Shown here: one piece after another, positions 37,063 to 48,835 of the stretch
How the letters are laid out: every line of letters starts with the position of its first letter
How positions within the stretch are numbered: the first letter of the stretch is position 1
From: Maribacter spongiicola
Lineage (GTDB): Bacteria; Bacteroidota; Bacteroidia; Flavobacteriales; Flavobacteriaceae
Reading direction: 5' to 3'
DNA: 64,000 bases
Assembly: GCF_004364165.1 (NCBI RefSeq)
Contig: NZ_SOAY01000010.1
Location: 186,001-250,000 of the forward strand
Notes under the pieces: model-generated
What the model saw: the letters and a program-made list of their open reading frames with translations, nothing else
What the model was told of the DNA's origin: nothing
Databases searched by the model: none
Translations under genes and position numbers: made by a program

Positions 37063-40000
37063 TTGCTTTGAAGTACTCTTTAACCTTAGATTGAAAATTT
37101 TGCCGCAAAGGTAAGCTTTGCCTATTTAAAATTTCAACTTCATTACGATAATTATCTAATAATGAGGGTTTAGTAGTAATAGGATTTGTGAAGTCTTTGG
37201 TATTCCTATTACTTTCTCGCTCAGATTTCTCTCCTTGCTTAAGTGCTGCATTCTCTAATTTCAACAATTCATACTGTATAGTATTGGCTTTGTTGATGGT
37301 ACGTTGTGTTACTCCATTTTCTAAAAGATCGTTCTCAAAATCTTCCATCTGTTTGATCAATTTTTGTCCTAATTTTTGATCACCAGAATTTATCATATTT
37401 TCAAGTTGTTTTTCTAATTCTTGTCTTAATTTTTGTTGATTTTGATAGATTTCATAAATTTCTTTAAGTTCAGTTTCACTCATTGAACCTTGCCCTTGCC
37501 CGTTTGTACCGTTAGACCCATTATTTCCTTGACCATTTTCCCCAGCTTCACCATTTATACCATTTTTCCCACTTTTTCCTTCTCCATTTTTACCATTTTC
37601 CCCGTCACTTCCGCTCTCTCCTTCTTTTCCGTTAGCCCCCTGTTTACCACGTTCGCCTTGTTTTCCACCTTCACCATTTTCTCCGTTTTCACCCTGTTTA
37701 ACTTCTCCACTTTTACCCTGTTTTCCTTCACTCCCAGATTTACCTTGTTGACCCATTTTTTCACCTAATTGCTGTTGTCCTTTGATGATATCTGGTAATT
37801 GAAAACCACCTTCGCTTTGTCCAGAACCTTTGCCCATTTGCATGCTTGAATTCATATTGTCCATTACTTCTGCTAAAAAATCGGCAAGGCTATTTGCTGC
37901 TGTTAAGACATATTTCTGATGAGAAATTCCTTGAAACATTTGACCATCTGCCATGGTTTCTAAAGATTTGTCAATGTTATAATATACTTCGGTAATTTGT
38001 TCATTCACAAATTCTGAAAGCTCAGCCTGTCGAAGTGATAATGCAAAAAGACTATCATCAACATGTTCGAATAAACTCTTTAATTCATTCTGATCGCGCA
38101 CCCTTTCAGAATATTGAGTAGCATCTTGGTCTTCTCTAGCTGTTAGTCTGTCATATAAAGTTTCTTGTTTGAATGAAAATATGATAAGGTTATCAAGAAT
38201 TTGTCTTAGCATTTCTGCATCTTCAGTTACAGATGAACCACCGCCTCCACCAGAAGATGATTCGCTAAGTTGTTCACTCATTTCTTTCATTTTATCTGAA
38301 GCAGATTTTTGCTTTTTATTTGCGTCAGAACTGGTTGGTTTATTGTGGTCTTTAGAGTTGTTTTTTTCAAGTTCTTCTAGTGCCTTTTTTTGGTCTTCTT
38401 TTACCCCTTCTTTTTTACTTTTATCAATATTTATATCAATTGGTTTTTTGAGCTTTTCATTGTCCTTTTTTAGGTCGTCTAGTTCGGCTGATATTTTATC
38501 AAATTGTTCGTTTAGTTTTTCCTGTTCTTCAGCGGTATTATTTTCATTTTTTTGTTCTGAAAGTTCTTCTTGTTTTTTAGCTAATTCTTCTAGATCGCGT
38601 GCAATCTGAGATGCCTTTTCTGTAACATAATACCGTTTGGTTAATTCTAATAACTGTTCAAGGCTACGTTGACTATTCTGTTGTTTTTTACCTAGTTCTT
38701 CTAGTTTTTTGGTAAGGTCTTCCTTCTTTATCTTATCAGCTACTTTATTAAGTTCTTCAAGGAGTTGTTGGTTTTTCTTAGCTTGTTTTTCTTGACGTTC
38801 TAAACGATCTTGTAACAGTTGGTTTAATTTGTCATCTTTGTTTTCTTTATTCAAATTTTCTTTTAATTCTTTACTGAATTTTTGCCTCAGCTGTTCTTGC
38901 AGTTCTTGCTTTTTTAAATAGTCTTTTATTTGATTTTTATCATTAAAATTTAGACTGTTTTTTTCTTTCTGATTTTGATTGATTTCTTCTAAATATTCTT
39001 TTTGTTCTTTAGATTTTTGTAACGATTTATCAAGGTCTTTTATAAGGGATTGTTGCGACTCTAAATCTTTGTTTGTTAATTGATTTTCATCTAGCAATAC
39101 TTGTTGGTATATTTGACTTTTGGTTGTCTTGCCATTATGTATAGCATCGTTGTCTGTAACCTCGAAATAAAAGCCATAATTTTTGCCTGCTTCAAGTGCT
39201 AAACCAGAGGGGAAAGTGTAATAAAATTGCTCATAGTTTGAAGTAGGTTTTAATAGGTTTATGGTATTCTTTTTTTCTTCTTTTCCAACTTCAAAATACA
39301 CAACATCAATTTTGCGTAAACCATAATCATCTGTTGCATTACCGGTGTAGTAAGATACATTCGGATTCAAACTATCTAGAACTTGATTAACCTTGATTGT
39401 AGGGTACCCATCTTTAATTACTTTAAAGTTATAGGTTAGACGTTCGTAGTCTTCAACATTTTTGTTGGTGGTTGTTAGCTCATAATTGAAATCATTGTAG
39501 ATACGTTTTTCCAGTTGGAACGTATTGTTTTCTTTTGTTAGCTGTAGTATCGTGTCTTTTGTGGAGAGATTAATCTTATCGGTATTTTCACCATTTATTT
39601 TCCATTGTATTTTGGTGCCTTCAGGTATTACAGCGTTTCCCGTACTTTTTATTGTTTCATTTGGTTTGTTTAGGTATGAAGGATATGTAAGATTCATGGT
39701 AAAATCTAAAATGGATGGTGTTTCTAAAGCGGTTAATGTATATTCTCTAGAATTGACTTCATTTGCCATAAACTTAAAGTTTGTTGTAGTTAATGGTGGT
39801 GTAAATTCATATTCATAGAAACCATTGTTTTGTTGCAATAGAATCTGCTTGTCATCTATTTCTATATATACATTTTCAGGCTTTAATTCACCCCTAGTAG
39901 CAACCTGTATGGTAAAGGTTTCATCTTGTAATGTTTTTAAATCATCTGATAATAATTCGAATTGAAAAGGTGCTGGCTTTTCATATGCCATTTCATAGTT

Positions 40001-40549
40001 AACTACCCGTTCATAAGTTCCAAAAAAACTATTCCAATTTCCTGAGATTAACAATAGCCCTATTATAGCAATGGGAATTATAACATACTTCAAATATTTT
40101 AAGCAATCTTTAAAGTCAATAGCATTTGAAAACGGAATTGGGTCTAGCTGTTTTGATCTTTGGTTTATACTAGCGAGTAATAATTCTGATTGTTCTGGGT
40201 CGTTTGCCAGATCTAATAAATTGGTAAGCTTATCTCCCACTTCAGGAAAATAATTCCCGATGATTTGTGCGGCATCTTTTGGTCCGATGCCCTGTTTTAA
40301 TTTAAATAAGTAGAAAATTGGGGTTAAAATGTATTTGAAAAGAAGAAATAGTTCAACCGCTATAAAAATTCCGAAAAGAATCATTCTTCCTGTGGTATTC
40401 ATCCACAGAAAATATTCTACTCCTAAAATCAATAAGAAAAACAATAACCCAAGGGCAAAGAATAATAATATACCTTTCAGTAGAACTTGAGAGTAATGTT
40501 TCTGAATAAACTGATTTAATCGGTCTAAAATGTGTTTATAGTCTTGCAA
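37055..40549 (-). CDS. DUF4175-family giant membrane protein with collagen-like tract
   Basis: The product has 1,164 residues. Two N-terminal hydrophobic pairs (about 20-45 and 51-75) and one near 150-167 suggest an inner-membrane anchor. An Ig-like beta region (about 180-480) follows, then a long Lys/Glu/Gln-rich coiled-coil (about 490-770), a Ser/Gly linker (LSESSSGGGGGSSV), a helical domain (780-910), a Gly-X-X tract (about 935-1025; GENGENGEGGKQGERGKQG) and a C-terminal helical part. The order matches the DUF4175 family of Bacteroidetes; no function has been established. It is the first gene of the DUF4175-ybeY-mnmG operon and overlaps ybeY by 8 bp. Confidence 0.9.
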   Translation of the reverse strand: MQDYKHILDRLNQFIQKHYSQVLLKGILLFFALGLLFFLLILGVEYFLWMNTTGRMILFGIFIAVELFLLFKYILTPIFYLFKLKQGIGPKDAAQIIGNYFPEVGDKLTNLLDLANDPEQSELLLASINQRSKQLDPIPFSNAIDFKDCLKYLKYVIIPIAIIGLLLISGNWNSFFGTYERVVNYEMAYEKPAPFQFELLSDDLKTLQDETFTIQVATRGELKPENVYIEIDDKQILLQQNNGFYEYEFTPPLTTTNFKFMANEVNSREYTLTALETPSILDFTMNLTYPSYLNKPNETIKSTGNAVIPEGTKIQWKINGENTDKINLSTKDTILQLTKENNTFQLEKRIYNDFNYELTTTNKNVEDYERLTYNFKVIKDGYPTIKVNQVLDSLNPNVSYYTGNATDDYGLRKIDVVYFEVGKEEKKNTINLLKPTSNYEQFYYTFPSGLALEAGKNYGFYFEVTDNDAIHNGKTTKSQIYQQVLLDENQLTNKDLESQQSLIKDLDKSLQKSKEQKEYLEEINQNQKEKNSLNFNDKNQIKDYLKKQELQEQLRQKFSKELKENLNKENKDDKLNQLLQDRLERQEKQAKKNQQLLEELNKVADKIKKEDLTKKLEELGKKQQNSQRSLEQLLELTKRYYVTEKASQIARDLEELAKKQEELSEQKNENNTAEEQEKLNEQFDKISAELDDLKKDNEKLKKPIDINIDKSKKEGVKEDQKKALEELEKNNSKDHNKPTSSDANKKQKSASDKMKEMSEQLSESSSGGGGGSSVTEDAEMLRQILDNLIIFSFKQETLYDRLTAREDQDATQYSERVRDQNELKSLFEHVDDSLFALSLRQAELSEFVNEQITEVYYNIDKSLETMADGQMFQGISHQKYVLTAANSLADFLAEVMDNMNSSMQMGKGSGQSEGGFQLPDIIKGQQQLGEKMGQQGKSGSEGKQGKSGEVKQGENGENGEGGKQGERGKQGANGKEGESGSDGENGKNGEGKSGKNGINGEAGENGQGNNGSNGTNGQGQGSMSETELKEIYEIYQNQQKLRQELEKQLENMINSGDQKLGQKLIKQMEDFENDLLENGVTQRTINKANTIQYELLKLENAALKQGEKSERESNRNTKDFTNPITTKPSLLDNYRNEVEILNRQSLPLRQNFQSKVKEYFKAND
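37485..37745 (-). repeat. Gly-X-X (collagen-like) repeat tract within the DUF4175 gene
   Basis: About 30 consecutive tripeptides have Gly at every third position (for example GKQGERGKQGANGKEGESG), rich in Lys, Glu, Asn and Ser with no Pro. The underlying DNA is a run of related 9-bp units (ggNgaNaaN type), so it may vary in length by slippage. Confidence 0.75.
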
Positions 40550-40716
40550 TTGTTCTTTTTTATACCAAGATAACGGTTATCACCTATGTTTGTTGGGAAA
40601 TATTTGTTAAATCAAAACACTGTGTATTTTATAACTAGGCATCTAATAGTAAATTTTTAAAAAAGACGACATTAAAATCCTATTTGTAAATCTTTAGATA
40701 CAAAGTAGCGGTTATG

Positions 40717-40724
40717 TATCTTTG
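40717..40724 (+). promoter_or_regulatory. Putative -7 box for gltX
   Basis: TATCTTTG fits the Bacteroidetes -7 box TAnnTTTG exactly and lies 18 bp before the gltX start codon. No clear -33 TTG at 17-23 bp was found. Confidence 0.4.
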
Positions 40725-40742
40725 TGATCTTATAAAAAAAGT

Positions 40743-42251
40743 ATGTCGAAGAAAGTTCGTGTTCGTTTTGCCCCTAGTCCTACTGGGCCATTACATATTG
40801 GTGGTGTCCGTACTGCCCTATTTAATTATTTATTTGCTAAAAAGCATGGTGGTGATTTTATTCTTAGAATAGAAGATACTGATCAGAATAGATATGTTGA
40901 AGGTGCTGAGCAGTATATTATTGATTCTTTGAATTGGTGCGGTATTCCTTTTGACGAAGGTATTGGTAAAGACGGCGGATTTGGTCCATATAGACAGAGC
41001 GAGCGTAAATCGTTATATAAAAAATATGCCGATGATTTAATTGAAAGTGGTCATGCATATTACGCATTCGATAGTGCAGAGAGTTTAGATGGGCACAGAA
41101 AAGAGCATGAAGAAAGCGGAAAAACATTTATATATAATTGGCATAATAGATTAAAGCTTGACAACTCGTTGTCATTGATGCCAGATGAAGTTAAAAGTCG
41201 TTTAGATAATGGTGATGATTTCGTAATTCGATTTTTAAATCCACCAGATGAAAAATTACATTTAAAAGATTTAATTCGTGGTTCAATTCAAATAGACACA
41301 AACGTTTTAGACGATAAAGTATTATTTAAGAGTGACGGTATGCCAACATACCATTTAGCAAATATTGTTGATGATCATTTAATGGAAATCACTCACGTTA
41401 TTCGTGGGGAAGAATGGTTGCCTTCTATGGCGCTGCACAAACAATTGTATGATGCTTTTGGTTGGGATGCTCCAGAATTTGCGCATTTACCGTTGATAAT
41501 GAAACCGGTAGGAAAAGGAAAGTTGAGTAAACGCGATGGTGAAAAAATGGGTTTCCCTGTTTTTCCTCTTTCTTGGAACGAATCTGTTGGGTATAAAGAA
41601 TCTGGTTATTTCCCCCAGGCGGTTATTAATTTCTTGGCTTTATTAGGATGGAATCCTGGTACGGAACAAGAATTATTTTCTTTAGATGAATTGGTAGAAA
41701 CGTTCAGTTTAGACCGTGTAAATAAATCTGGAGCGCGTTTTGATCCTGAAAAGACCAAATGGTACAATCAGCATTATCTTCAAGAAACAGCTGATAATGA
41801 GTTAGCTAAATTGTACTTACCAGTTGTAGAGGCTCATATTTCAGGTAGTGAGAATTCAAGTTTAGATTATGTAACGAAGGTGGTTACGCTTATAAAAGAA
41901 CGTGCAGTTTTTGTGTCTGATTTTTGGGAATTAAGCGATTACTTTTTTGTAGCACCCAATGAATACAATGAGAAAGCAGCCAAAAAACAATGGAAAGAAG
42001 ATACGGCAGAAATTATGACCGATCTTATCTCTATATTAAAACCTATAGAAAATTTTTCATCTGAAAATAGCGAAACCATTGTAAAAGCATGGATTGGCGA
42101 AAAAGAATTGTCTTTCGGAAAAGTGATGCCACCTTTACGCCTATTCTTAGTTGGTGATATGAAAGGACCGCATATTTTCGATATTATGGCGATGATTGGT
42201 AAAGAAGAAACAATTTCTAGAATAGAAAGAGCTTTAAACAAATTAGGATAA
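40743..42251 (+). CDS. gltX: Glutamate--tRNA ligase
   Basis: The product is a 502-residue class I aminoacyl-tRNA synthetase that charges tRNA(Glu). The HIGH region is PSPTGPLHIGGVRTA (about 11-25) and the KMSKS-type loop is GKGKLSKRDGEKMG (about 258-271). HVIRGEEWLPS is also typical of GluRS. The length is family-typical (about 470-510). The gene is monocistronic, divergent from the DUF4175 operon, and ends in a bidirectional terminator shared with the ACT-domain gene. Confidence 0.97.
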   Translation: MSKKVRVRFAPSPTGPLHIGGVRTALFNYLFAKKHGGDFILRIEDTDQNRYVEGAEQYIIDSLNWCGIPFDEGIGKDGGFGPYRQSERKSLYKKYADDLIESGHAYYAFDSAESLDGHRKEHEESGKTFIYNWHNRLKLDNSLSLMPDEVKSRLDNGDDFVIRFLNPPDEKLHLKDLIRGSIQIDTNVLDDKVLFKSDGMPTYHLANIVDDHLMEITHVIRGEEWLPSMALHKQLYDAFGWDAPEFAHLPLIMKPVGKGKLSKRDGEKMGFPVFPLSWNESVGYKESGYFPQAVINFLALLGWNPGTEQELFSLDELVETFSLDRVNKSGARFDPEKTKWYNQHYLQETADNELAKLYLPVVEAHISGSENSSLDYVTKVVTLIKERAVFVSDFWELSDYFFVAPNEYNEKAAKKQWKEDTAEIMTDLISILKPIENFSSENSETIVKAWIGEKELSFGKVMPPLRLFLVGDMKGPHIFDIMAMIGKEETISRIERALNKLG

Positions 42252-42258
42252 AATAGAA

Positions 42259-42296
42259 TTTTCAGGAAAATAAAAAGCCCTTTATTTTCCTGAAAA
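42259..42296. terminator. Bidirectional terminator between gltX and the ACT gene
   Basis: 16-bp perfect inverted repeat TTTTCAGGAAAATAAA (42259-42274) / TTTATTTTCCTGAAAA (42281-42296) with a six-base loop. The right arm encodes the last residues (FSGK) and stop of the convergent ACT-domain gene, so the terminator overlaps coding sequence. Confidence 0.7.
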
Positions 42297-42701
42297 CTCA
42301 CCTAAAATTGCCATTGCTTTTGTCGTGTCTTTGATAGGGACAAAAATGTGGTCGTGATAATACGCTGCCACTACATTGCAACTGATATTATATTTTGTTA
42401 ATGCGGTAGAAACTGCCGCCGTTAATCCAACGGCTTCTAATGCGGAGTGAACATTTAGAGTTATCCATGAAGCAACAAATTCATAATCAAGATTTAATTC
42501 GTCGGCTTTCTCTTTTCTTAAAACAATCGTTATGCCTTCCTTTTCTTTAAATTCGAATAAAATGTGTTCTCTAAGTTTTTTATCTAATGCTTGTAAGCAA
42601 ACAAAAACATAGCTTCCATCATTTAAAATGGGTTTTAAGCTCTTTAATAGTACGCTAATATCTGTTTCTCCTGGCATTTTAGGTATAGTGCTTATTTTCA
42701 A
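42282..42701 (-). CDS. ACT domain-containing protein (DUF2241-like)
   Basis: The product is a 139-residue cytoplasmic protein made of two ACT-like halves: an N-terminal DUF2241-like part (ISVLLKSLKPILNDGSYVFV, KEGITIVLRKEKADEL) and a C-terminal ACT domain (ASWITLNVHSALEAVGLTAAVSTAL, then CNVVAAYYHDHIFVP; both in sequence). Family members are thought to bind amino acids, but no ligand or target is known. It lies convergent with gltX and upstream of rlmF on the opposite side. Confidence 0.9.
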   Translation of the reverse strand: MKISTIPKMPGETDISVLLKSLKPILNDGSYVFVCLQALDKKLREHILFEFKEKEGITIVLRKEKADELNLDYEFVASWITLNVHSALEAVGLTAAVSTALTKYNISCNVVAAYYHDHIFVPIKDTTKAMAILGEFSGK

Positions 42702-42788
42702 AAAAAATTCGACCCTTCGGGTCTATTTAAGATTAAAACGGCTTAAAGTGGCTGTATTTTGAACCTAAAAGGTTTTTCGGCGAAAATT

Positions 42789-43760
42789 TTATTCGTTTTT
42801 CCATCTATCGTTCGCCCAAGTTTCCATTTCTGGTGCAGATAAAAATGTCCAAGCTATAATTCTACTTAGTTTATTGCCCTGTCCCATTGGTGTGGTTTTG
42901 TGTTCCACCACTCCTACTTTTTCTAGTCTGTCATAAAACGCACGAAGATTCGATTGTTTTGATACCAATGTAGAAAACCAAGCGCAATTTTTAGAATATT
43001 GGGCACTTTCATTAATCATGTTTAATACAAATCGTTTTTCGCCACCGTCTGTCCAAAGTTCGCCACCTTGTCCGCTAAAATTTAGCTCGGGTTTTTTCAC
43101 CCTTTTTTTCTTCAGGTTACTTAATTTTCTAAGCGTCCCTGCTTCTGCTTCAGCTTGTGTTGCGTGAAATGGAGGGTTACAAATAGCTAAATCGACCTTT
43201 TCTTCAGTATTTAAAACTCCAGAATATATATGTTCAGGTTTCGGTTGTAGTCTAAATTCTATTTTACCATGAAGGGAAGGATTTGAAGTCACAATTTTTT
43301 GTGCTGCTTCAATTGCCTTTGAATCTATATCAGAACCAATAAATGACCATTCGTAAGAATTATTTCCAATTATGGGGTACACACAATTTGCCCCAACTCC
43401 AATATCTAGACATTTTATCTTTTCACCTTTAACTAAATCTCCATCATTACTGGCGGCCAATACATCTGCTATATGGTGTAGATAGTCGGCTCTACCTGGA
43501 ATTGGAGGACATAAAAAACCATCTGGTATATCCCAAAAATCTAAACCGTATTGAGAAATTAAAATTGCTTTATTTAGGGCTTTTACCGCAACGGGATTAA
43601 AAAAGTCTATCGTTAAGTTTCCGTATTTGTTTTTCTCTACAAACGGCTTTAAATCAGTATTTATTAATTTAAGCGCTCTTAGATCGTAACGACCGGTATG
43701 TTTATTTCTTGGGTGTAATGTGGGTTTTTCTGTACCCTCTTTTTTCTTTGTATCTGCCAT
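42789..43760 (-). CDS. rlmF: 23S rRNA (adenine(1618)-N(6))-methyltransferase RlmF
   Basis: The product has 323 residues and methylates N6 of A1618 in 23S rRNA. It has a Lys-rich N-terminus with LHPRNKHTGRYDL, the SAM motif I KCLDIGVGANCVYPIIG, the N6-adenine methyltransferase motif IV CNPPFHA, and a family-specific NFSGQGGELWTDGGEKRFV region. The C-terminus lacks the long extension of the E. coli enzyme, as in other Bacteroidetes. It is followed on the same strand by the ACT gene. Confidence 0.95.
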   Translation of the reverse strand: MADTKKKEGTEKPTLHPRNKHTGRYDLRALKLINTDLKPFVEKNKYGNLTIDFFNPVAVKALNKAILISQYGLDFWDIPDGFLCPPIPGRADYLHHIADVLAASNDGDLVKGEKIKCLDIGVGANCVYPIIGNNSYEWSFIGSDIDSKAIEAAQKIVTSNPSLHGKIEFRLQPKPEHIYSGVLNTEEKVDLAICNPPFHATQAEAEAGTLRKLSNLKKKRVKKPELNFSGQGGELWTDGGEKRFVLNMINESAQYSKNCAWFSTLVSKQSNLRAFYDRLEKVGVVEHKTTPMGQGNKLSRIIAWTFLSAPEMETWANDRWKNE

Positions 43761-43803
43761 AGTTAATCAGCCATAATTGAGACCCCAAAGCTAACCCTAA
43801 TTT

Positions 43804-44382
43804 TTAAGCTGTTGCATTATTTCTTCGCATACGCTTTGGACCATACCACAGCCAAAATCCTGTAATCGTAAAAAGCAGTAGCGCCAAACCCATTATAGAG
43901 GTGTAGAAAACTTTAATTTGTTTGTTACTGGTACCTAAATAATCGTCTATAATAGAACCATCATGAACTTGTTCTATTAGGTCAGAATATCTTTTTTCTA
44001 CATGAAGTAATTTACCTGTCGCACCATCTAATTGTAAGCCCCAATAATGCTCGTCATAAACGAACTTGACCATCCCCTTATCTTTTCTTATGTCAATCCT
44101 ATCAATTTTTGTTGACAATTCTGGCGATACGTTTTCTAATAGATATGAATTGGCGAGGGTATGTAAACTATCAATAGGTAACCAATGCTTTAATTCGGTC
44201 GAAGTACCTTCATATGATTTTGATAATAGTATTCCCCCACTGTGTTTTTTCCACCCTAAAAGAAGTCCGGTTATTGAAATAATAAAGAAGAAAATAAATA
44301 ATGCTGCGCCTGTTGTTCTATGTACTTTTCGAAAAATACGTAACCATTTAGCCTGTCTTTGTCTTTTAGATGACTCTGCCAT
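43804..44382 (-). CDS. PepSY-associated transmembrane helix domain protein
   Basis: The product is a 192-residue membrane protein with an N-terminal Arg-rich segment (KRQRQAKWLRIFRKVHRTTG), TM1 (about 28-46; GAALFIFFFIISITGLLLGW), a periplasmic PepSY-like domain (about 60-150; WGLQLDGATGKLLHVEKRY) and a C-terminal TM2 (about 158-180). The His of KVHRTTG near TM1 is typical of the PepSY_TM family. Such proteins occur beside iron and siderophore genes or peroxidases; here the divergent neighbour is katG, 368 bp away. Its exact role is unknown. Confidence 0.88.
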   Translation of the reverse strand: MAESSKRQRQAKWLRIFRKVHRTTGAALFIFFFIISITGLLLGWKKHSGGILLSKSYEGTSTELKHWLPIDSLHTLANSYLLENVSPELSTKIDRIDIRKDKGMVKFVYDEHYWGLQLDGATGKLLHVEKRYSDLIEQVHDGSIIDDYLGTSNKQIKVFYTSIMGLALLLFTITGFWLWYGPKRMRRNNATA

Positions 44383-46994
<2,612 letters not shown>

Positions 46995-47012
46995 AGTACA
47001 CTTAACTCTGCA

Positions 47013-47046
47013 AAAAAGGCAGCTCGAAAGAGCTGCCTTTTTCTTT
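47013..47046 (+). terminator. Rho-independent terminator of katG
   Basis: AAAAAGGCAGCTC (47013-47025), GAAA loop, GAGCTGCCTTTTT (47030-47042), then further T residues. A 13-bp perfect stem with a stable tetraloop. On the minus strand it may also end the VOC gene. Confidence 0.9.
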
Positions 47047-47056
47047 TAACTATTTC

Positions 47057-47419
47057 TTATAAATGAATTGATTCTCCAAAAGTTAGTAAGTTATTGTCAG
47101 GGTCTAGAAGAGCGAATTCCTTTTGTCCCCAAGGTTTCAACTCTAGTTTTCCATTTGGGTGTATAACCACTTTAGTATTTAATAACGATTGGTATAAAGA
47201 ATCTATTGCATTAGTGCGTATATATACTTGGCCGTAATTTTCTTTTGGATTTAACGCTTCGAACAAAAAGAAATGTATTTCGATATCATCTTTTTGTACC
47301 ATTAAATACTCAGGATAATCAACTGTTCCAACTTTTTTAAACCCTAGACAATTGATATAATAGTCTATAGTTTTGTTCTTGTTTCGCATCGCTAACTTGG
47401 GATTAATAGAGAGAAGCAT
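47057..47419 (-). CDS. VOC-superfamily (glyoxalase/bleomycin-resistance-like) protein
   Basis: The product has 120 residues, with the vicinal-oxygen-chelate beta-alpha-beta repeat: KTIDYYINCLGFKKVG in the first half and DSLYQSLLNTKVV, QKEFALLDPDNNLLTFGE in the second. EIHFFLFEAL and FALLDPDNNL are typical of the bleomycin-resistance (Ble) branch. Whether it binds a drug or acts as an enzyme cannot be told; many such proteins are binding proteins only. It converges on katG. Confidence 0.9.
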   Translation of the reverse strand: MLLSINPKLAMRNKNKTIDYYINCLGFKKVGTVDYPEYLMVQKDDIEIHFFLFEALNPKENYGQVYIRTNAIDSLYQSLLNTKVVIHPNGKLELKPWGQKEFALLDPDNNLLTFGESIHL

Positions 47420-47632
47420 CGTTTTTGTGTTATAATTGGTTCTAAAATAATGAATTACAGGAACTATGAATGTTAGATAATCTTATATACTGTTTTTGAG
47501 TAAAGGATAATCACTAAAGTAATTACGGATTACGTATTTATTGCAGCTATTCTGTAACAAATATGGAAAGAATGCTACTAATACTATGAAGGCTTTTAGT
47601 ATCTTCCATTATTAACTATAAAAGAAAAAATC

Positions 47633-48562
47633 ATGGGCTCATTTATTTGGATTCCGATTGCGTTTTTAGTGATTTTCACTATTCTATCGGGTGTATTTAT
47701 TGTAAAACAACAAACAGCAGTGTTAATTGAAACATTCGGAAAATTTACTAGTGTAAGACAATCCGGTATACAATTTAAAATTCCTTTTGTTCAACGAATT
47801 GCTGCGCGTATTGGTTTAAAAATTCAGCAATTAGATGTTATTATAGAAACAAAAACGCTAGATGATGTTTTTGTTAAACTAAAAGTATCTGTACAATATG
47901 TTGTAATTAAGGATAAGGTTTATGAGGCGTACTACCAATTAGAATATCCACACGAACAAATAACTTCTTATGTATTTGATGTGGTAAGGGCAGAAGTACC
48001 TAAAATGAAATTGGACGATGTTTTTGTAAAAAAAGATGATATTGCTATTGCGGTGAAATCAGAATTGCAACAGGCAATGTTAGATTACGGTTTTGATATT
48101 ATTAAGACCCTGGTTACCGATATTGATCCAGATGCACAGGTAAAAGAAGCAATGAACCGTATTAATGCTTCTGAGCGTCAAAAAACTGCTGCGCAGTTTG
48201 AAGGTGATGCTGCTCGTATTCTAATTGTAGAAAAAGCAAAAGCCGAAGCGGAAAGCAAAAGACTACAGGGTCAAGGTATTGCTGATCAACGTAGAGAAAT
48301 TGCGCGAGGTCTAGAAGAATCTGTAGAAGTATTAAATAAGGTAGGTATCAATTCTCAAGAGGCATCGGCGTTAATTGTGGTAACTCAACATTATGATACG
48401 TTACAGAGCATTGGTGAAGCTACCAATACCAATTTAATATTATTACCAAACTCACCTCAAGCAGGTAGTGATATGCTGAATAATATGGTTGCTAGTTTTA
48501 CGGCAAGTAATATGATTGGTGAAACAATGAAGAAAACAAATAAGCCTAAACTTAAAGAATAA
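47633..48562 (+). CDS. SPFH (band 7/stomatin-type) membrane protein
   Basis: The product has 309 residues, with an N-terminal transmembrane helix (about 4-24) and an SPFH domain (about 25-210; QTAVLIETFGKFTSVRQSGIQFKIPFVQR). A coiled-coil region follows (NRINASERQKTAAQFEGDAARILIVEKAKAEAESKRLQGQGIADQRREIARGL, in sequence), then a C-terminal helix and a Lys-rich tail. It resembles stomatin/slipin proteins and the plant HIR group, which form large membrane-associated rings. There is no NfeD partner next door. Exact role unknown, possibly membrane microdomain or protease regulation. Confidence 0.92.
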   Translation: MGSFIWIPIAFLVIFTILSGVFIVKQQTAVLIETFGKFTSVRQSGIQFKIPFVQRIAARIGLKIQQLDVIIETKTLDDVFVKLKVSVQYVVIKDKVYEAYYQLEYPHEQITSYVFDVVRAEVPKMKLDDVFVKKDDIAIAVKSELQQAMLDYGFDIIKTLVTDIDPDAQVKEAMNRINASERQKTAAQFEGDAARILIVEKAKAEAESKRLQGQGIADQRREIARGLEESVEVLNKVGINSQEASALIVVTQHYDTLQSIGEATNTNLILLPNSPQAGSDMLNNMVASFTASNMIGETMKKTNKPKLKE

Positions 48563-48588
48563 TAAATTTGAGTTAGCTTTTAAGATAC

Positions 48589-48618
48589 AACCCGAGAACA
48601 AAAGTTCTCGGGTTTTTT
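48589..48618 (+). terminator. Rho-independent terminator of the SPFH gene
   Basis: AACCCGAGAAC (48589-48599), AAAA loop, GTTCTCGGGTT (48604-48614), then TTTTT. An 11-bp perfect stem followed by a T run, 27 bp after the stop codon. Confidence 0.9.
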
Positions 48619-48739
48619 TGTTCTTTTCTAGATAGTTCTAAGCATTTGATCATTTCAATAATTAGGCTTGGCGAAAACCGTTTTTAAAGCTTCTGGAGAG
48701 CAGTTTTTTTTGAATTCATACCAATTGGTCTAAAAAAGG

Positions 48740-48780
48740 AAATCCACCCGTAGACGTGTTGTCTATAGGTGGATTTTTAT
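48740..48780. terminator. Terminator-like hairpin downstream of glnS
   Basis: A 16-bp near-perfect stem (48740-48755 with 48761-48776; one A-C mismatch and one G-U pair) with a five-base loop. It lies 60 bp past the glnS stop, and on the minus strand is followed by a short T tract (CCTTTTTTA), so it is probably the glnS terminator. On the plus strand it is followed by TTTAT. Confidence 0.6.
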
Positions 48781-48835
48781 ATTAAATCGTAATTAAAATA
48801 GGTTCTAACGATAAGGAATACTTATACTATATAAT

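Noticed and set aside
37490..37768. Long opposite- and alternate-frame open stretches inside the DUF4175 gene
   Set aside because: They are by-products of the repetitive Gly-X-X coding DNA in the real frame.
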